This document shows, in pieces, positions 6,790 to 8,849 of a stretch of DNA of 8,849 nucleotides. Each line of letters begins with the position of its first letter. The stretch's first letter is position 1. The notes beneath the pieces are model-generated. The model had not been told where the DNA came from and searched no databases. It worked only from the letters and a program-made list of their open reading frames with translations. Made by a program: the position numbers and the translations under genes. This DNA comes from DAOQTX01 sp035340715 (GTDB lineage Bacteria > Bacteroidota > Bacteroidia > AKYH767-A > OLB10), in assembly GCA_035340715.1 (NCBI GenBank), contig DAOQTX010000069.1, forward strand, positions 1 through 8,849, read 5' to 3'.

Positions 6790-6928
6790 GGTTAAACTTA
6801 GTTTATTCTATATTTGAAAATTTAATAGCTGATTCATGCAAGGCAAGGACAGCGAGGCTAAGAATTTATCAGAATTAATTTGTCCGGCAGCCCGGAAAAG
6901 CAAAGCTTCGGATTATACATTTGAATTA

Positions 6929-7597
6929 TTATGAATCAAATTTTGAAGCATTCCATTCAACTCCAGGAGGAAACAATTCATCTTTCCTGTCTTTCATCTC
7001 CTGAGCAATTAATTTACTGTTTGCGTCTTGAACTTCAAGTTTGGAAATTATATTCAGATAACTTTTTTCATCCCTGTTTTGGCTGAGCTTAAACACATTA
7101 TCTATCTTATCTGCTCTGATCTCAAATCCTGCAATGGCCGGCAACATTTTACTGATATAAGTTTCAGGCAGGTTTTCAAAAATTGTCAAGGATTCTTTAT
7201 TCCCACCTTCAAATTTCAAAGTGAACTTTCTCATGAAGTCTCTCAGCTCATCTGATGACATGAATTTCATTTGTCCTCCGATATGCACACTCATATAATT
7301 CCAGGTTGACCCGCCTTGTGGGTTAGTATACCAGGAAGCACTCACATAAGTATGCGGACCGCTGAATACAATCAGGGTGTTGGGATTTTCAGCAAAGGCT
7401 TTATGATGATCTGTGTTACGCATGATATGTCCCTGAATATATAATTCGCCGTCTCTTTCTTCGAATATAACCGGGATCTGTGTTGCAACTTGTTCACCTG
7501 ATAAAAAGCTCCCTGTCAAAAATACAAATGGATTTTGCTCAAGGAAATTTAAAATTCTTTGTTTCTCTTTTTCCTTGAAGTATGAAAAATTATACAT
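6929..7597 (-). CDS. PaiB-family FMN-binding protein (putative negative transcriptional regulator)
   Basis: The product has 222 residues and matches the PaiB family (flavin-reductase-like split-barrel fold) along its length. Visible landmarks are PFVFLTG at 23-29, ATQIPVIFEERDGELYIQGHIMRNTDHHK at 38-66, the hallmark SGPHTYVSASWY at 79-90, STWNYMSVHIGG at 97-108, ETYISKMLPAIAGFEI at 145-160 and KLSQNR at 170-175. In Bacillus subtilis, PaiB acts with PaiA in repressing sporulation and protease genes, while other members are described as FMN/heme-binding split-barrel proteins. DNA binding has not been shown for most relatives, so 'regulator' rests on the family name. No PaiA acetyltransferase gene is beside it in this window. 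Length is slightly above the usual 200-210 residues because of the C-terminal extension. The start follows the preceding stop by 23 bases, which indicates co-transcription with the small membrane protein gene. Confidence 0.93.
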   Translation of the reverse strand: MYNFSYFKEKEKQRILNFLEQNPFVFLTGSFLSGEQVATQIPVIFEERDGELYIQGHIMRNTDHHKAFAENPNTLIVFSGPHTYVSASWYTNPQGGSTWNYMSVHIGGQMKFMSSDELRDFMRKFTLKFEGGNKESLTIFENLPETYISKMLPAIAGFEIRADKIDNVFKLSQNRDEKSYLNIISKLEVQDANSKLIAQEMKDRKDELFPPGVEWNASKFDS

Positions 7598-7620
7598 GCT
7601 GTGAAGTGTTTTTTTTAGTG

Positions 7621-8019
7621 TTATTGCATTATTAAAGTTAAATATCTTTTTCGACCTAGTGTCAAAAAATAAAATGGAATAAGAAAGACAGGGATTAGCA
7701 GTATATATAAGTAGTCAAAACCAATCGTTGATTGAAGGATAAAATGAAATATTATGATCAGGACTGCTATTAAAATAATCCAATTAGCTTTGTTGAATCC
7801 GCTAAGCATAAATGTATTGGTTTCATTTGCTTCAAAGGATATTTCCCGGCTGCTGCACCAATCAATTTTTGCAAGAACGGAATGCCGACCCGGTGAAATT
7901 TCAAATTCTGACGTTTGACCATTTGCAATTTCTCCAATCTTATGTCCATCAATGAAGATGTGAATATTTCTTAATCGGTTTAGATATTCGTTTGAGCGAG
8001 TGATCTTAACTAGTGGCAT
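7621..8019 (-). CDS. Small PEGA-like domain membrane protein
   Basis: The product has 132 residues. The N-terminal part (1-72) is a small beta domain: VKITRSNEYLNRLRNIHIFIDGHKIGEI, then a glycine-containing turn, EFEISPGRHSVLAKIDWCSSREISFEANETNTFML. The pattern 'IFIDGxKIGxIxxGxxxEFEISPGxHxVxAKIDWCSS' resembles PEGA-type carbohydrate or wall-associated beta domains and recurs in small Bacteroidota membrane proteins. Two hydrophobic helices follow at about 79-97 and 102-121, with a basic end (GRKRYLTLIMQ). With no signal peptide, the N-terminal domain may be cytoplasmic or may be exported by reverse signal anchoring; the sequence does not decide. No function is known to me. The next gene, PaiB-like, begins 23 bases on. 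A poor -7-like element (TATATTTA, 8061-8054) lies upstream, with no convincing -33 box. Confidence 0.8.
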   Translation of the reverse strand: MPLVKITRSNEYLNRLRNIHIFIDGHKIGEIANGQTSEFEISPGRHSVLAKIDWCSSREISFEANETNTFMLSGFNKANWIILIAVLIIIFHFILQSTIGFDYLYILLIPVFLIPFYFLTLGRKRYLTLIMQ

Positions 8020-8289
8020 ATAAAGTAGAATTTCGTTTTTTGTTTCTTAATCATAAATATAAACAACTACTTCACAGGATTTGCAATCTTTACAGAAAGA
8101 CAGAGCCCGGTTAAAGGCTGTTCTCAATTTGAAAGAAGAACCAAGCTTTTCATTAAAATACCTCTGACTAATAATTTTAACAAGGGCAGGAGTAGGGGAA
8201 ATTAAATTCAGTAGGGAAGGCCTGCTGCACTCATTTCTGCATTAAGAAAACAATGGATTGCATATCACTTTATCCTTATGAGCTTAACA
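8020..8289. other. 270-base intergenic region without a supported gene
   Basis: The region holds a degenerate palindromic repeat copy (8077-8089) and the shared decamer at 8093-8102. On the minus strand a frame is open from 8241 to a stop at 8047-8049 (64 codons), but it contains no ATG, no recognised motif and no ribosome site, and its end is made from the repeat. I do not call it a gene. No terminator with a T-run was identified after the SRPBCC gene. Confidence 0.45.
8077..8102. repeat. Degenerate REP-like repeat copy
   Basis: GGATTTGCAATCT (8077-8089) differs from the core at 5413 and 5975 only in its last base, leaving a GATT/AATC stem around TGC. Three bases later comes CAGAAAGACA (8093-8102), also present at 5466-5475, 40 bases past copy 1. 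The closer spacing could mean an internal deletion. The 11 bases ATTTGCAATCT (8079-8089) recur at 22-32 by the other window edge. Confidence 0.45.
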
Positions 8290-8748
8290 CTAATTTTCAC
8301 AAAGTTCTTTCAACTTATCGAGTGCTTGAGGATAGGTTTGGTTCATATAATCCAAAAACTCCTCGGTTGTGTCAAGTTCAACTGTGACGGTAGTAGTTCC
8401 ATTTTTTTCTTCGAAGGAATAGTTTTCTAATCCGTTTGCCCATTTTTCTACTTCCGGTCCTTCCGTAATTTCTTTATCGTCTTTTAAAAGACCATAATGT
8501 TGAATGGAAACAAATTGGTTGGGAATGTTTTCAGCTATCCTGGAAACCATACCGCCTTTTTCTCCTTTCTCATCCACTCCGACAAACAAAATCTTACTTC
8601 CCTTGTCCCAGTTTCCTTCATAGGTTGATGTAGGGTTAAACAGTGAAGTCCATTGTTCATAAGTAGATTTACTCTTAATTCCAAGCATATTCTCATATAT
8701 CCTGCTTGCAGGGGAATTGATATCTACTTTGTACTTTAGTTTTTTCAT
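8290..8748 (-). CDS. SRPBCC / AHSA1-like (polyketide cyclase-START fold) protein
   Basis: The product has 152 residues, is cytoplasmic and has no signal peptide. It follows the helix-grip layout of the SRPBCC superfamily: a first strand with INSPASRIYENMLG at 10-23, where a helix normally follows the 'sPaxxVw' turn; YEQWTSLFNPTSTYEGNWDKGSKILFVGVDE at 30-60; GGMVSRIAENIPNQFVSIQHYG at 65-86; a GLENYSFEEKNGTTTVTVELDTTEEF run at 106-131; and a long C-terminal helix (YPQALDKLKELC). Length is normal for AHSA1-type relatives. These proteins bind hydrophobic ligands or act as chaperone-like factors, and the ligand cannot be read from the sequence. The start follows AT-rich DNA without a Shine-Dalgarno site. 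A perfect 14-bp palindrome lies 32 bases upstream. It stands apart from the next gene downstream by 270 bases. Confidence 0.88.
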   Translation of the reverse strand: MKKLKYKVDINSPASRIYENMLGIKSKSTYEQWTSLFNPTSTYEGNWDKGSKILFVGVDEKGEKGGMVSRIAENIPNQFVSIQHYGLLKDDKEITEGPEVEKWANGLENYSFEEKNGTTTVTVELDTTEEFLDYMNQTYPQALDKLKELCEN

Positions 8749-8780
8749 AATATTAAATATTTGTATGAGTTAGCGATACA

Positions 8781-8794
8781 TGTTTTGCAAAACA
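8781..8794. promoter_or_regulatory. Perfect 14-bp palindrome, candidate operator of the SRPBCC gene
   Basis: TGTTTTGCAAAACA is a complete inverted repeat with no spacer, 32 bases upstream of the ATG at 8748, where a repressor or activator dimer could act. No regulator gene is next to it in the window, and no clear -7/-33 pair could be placed around it. Function is inferred from symmetry and position only; an AT-rich palindrome can also arise by chance. Confidence 0.3.
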
Positions 8795-8849
8795 GCAGAC
8801 AAGTTAATAAAAAAAATCATGTGGTGATATTACAATTTTTAGTAATGAT

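Noticed and set aside
6883..6896. TCCGG-CAGC-CCGGA hairpin after the upstream neighbour PaiB-like gene, considered as a terminator
   Set aside because: The stem is only 4-5 bp and is followed on the minus strand by CAAATTAATT, not a T-run.
7921..7932. ATTTGCAAT inside the PEGA-like gene, considered as another repeat copy
   Set aside because: It lacks the GGATT/AATCC stem and flanks and lies in coding sequence, so the match is probably chance.
1..8849. CRISPR arrays, tRNA, rRNA, integrase, transposase, toxin-antitoxin or phage-defence genes
   Set aside because: I saw no regularly spaced repeats, no RNA gene signatures and no protein with the relevant motifs in any supported frame.

Overview
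The window comes from an AT-rich member of the Bacteroidota (Bacteroidetes), most likely a free-living or environmental lineage. Four things point there. One secreted protein ends in a type IX secretion (T9SS type A) sorting domain. Exported proteins with Reg_prop-type propellers and 'AQ' or 'SQ' signal-peptide ends are typical of the phylum. Shine-Dalgarno sites are nearly absent and leaders are A-rich. Two candidate promoters fit the Bacteroidetes -33 TTTG / -7 TAnnTTTG pattern. Every gene I can support lies on the minus strand, so transcription runs from high to low coordinates.

Layout in transcription order: an SRPBCC/AHSA1-like protein (8290-8748) with a perfect 14-bp palindrome just upstream; a 270-bp gap with a degenerate palindromic repeat; a two-gene unit of a small PEGA-like membrane protein (7621-8019) and a PaiB-family FMN-binding protein (6929-7597); a multi-pass DUF2306-like membrane protein (6135-6779) with the only strong Shine-Dalgarno site I noticed; a 5'-truncated family 2 glycosyltransferase (5524-5961) between copies of a palindromic REP-like repeat; then a compact run of an atypical SDR (4505-5254), a propeller lipoprotein (3391-4464), a DUF1801 protein (2920-3336), an exported beta-sandwich protein (2266-2838), a seven-repeat RCC1 protein with a T9SS tail (857-2206), and an unrecognised exported protein (41-697).

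The compact run from 5254 down to 857 has gaps of about 40 to 80 bases and may be read partly as one transcript from the promoter at 5351-5379. Its products fall into cytoplasmic single-domain proteins (SDR, DUF1801) and exported proteins with no obvious enzymatic domain (propeller lipoprotein, beta-sandwich protein, RCC1 protein). No shared pathway can be deduced from the sequence, and this looks like an ordinary accessory region rather than a defined system.

The most notable non-coding signal is a palindromic repeat built on GGATTTGCAATCC, with copies at about 5413, 5975 and 8077, a related hairpin at 6002 and a weak trace near 22. One copy lies directly against the broken end of the glycosyltransferase. 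I saw no rRNA, tRNA, CRISPR array, complete insertion sequence or integrase, although I could not run dedicated searches.
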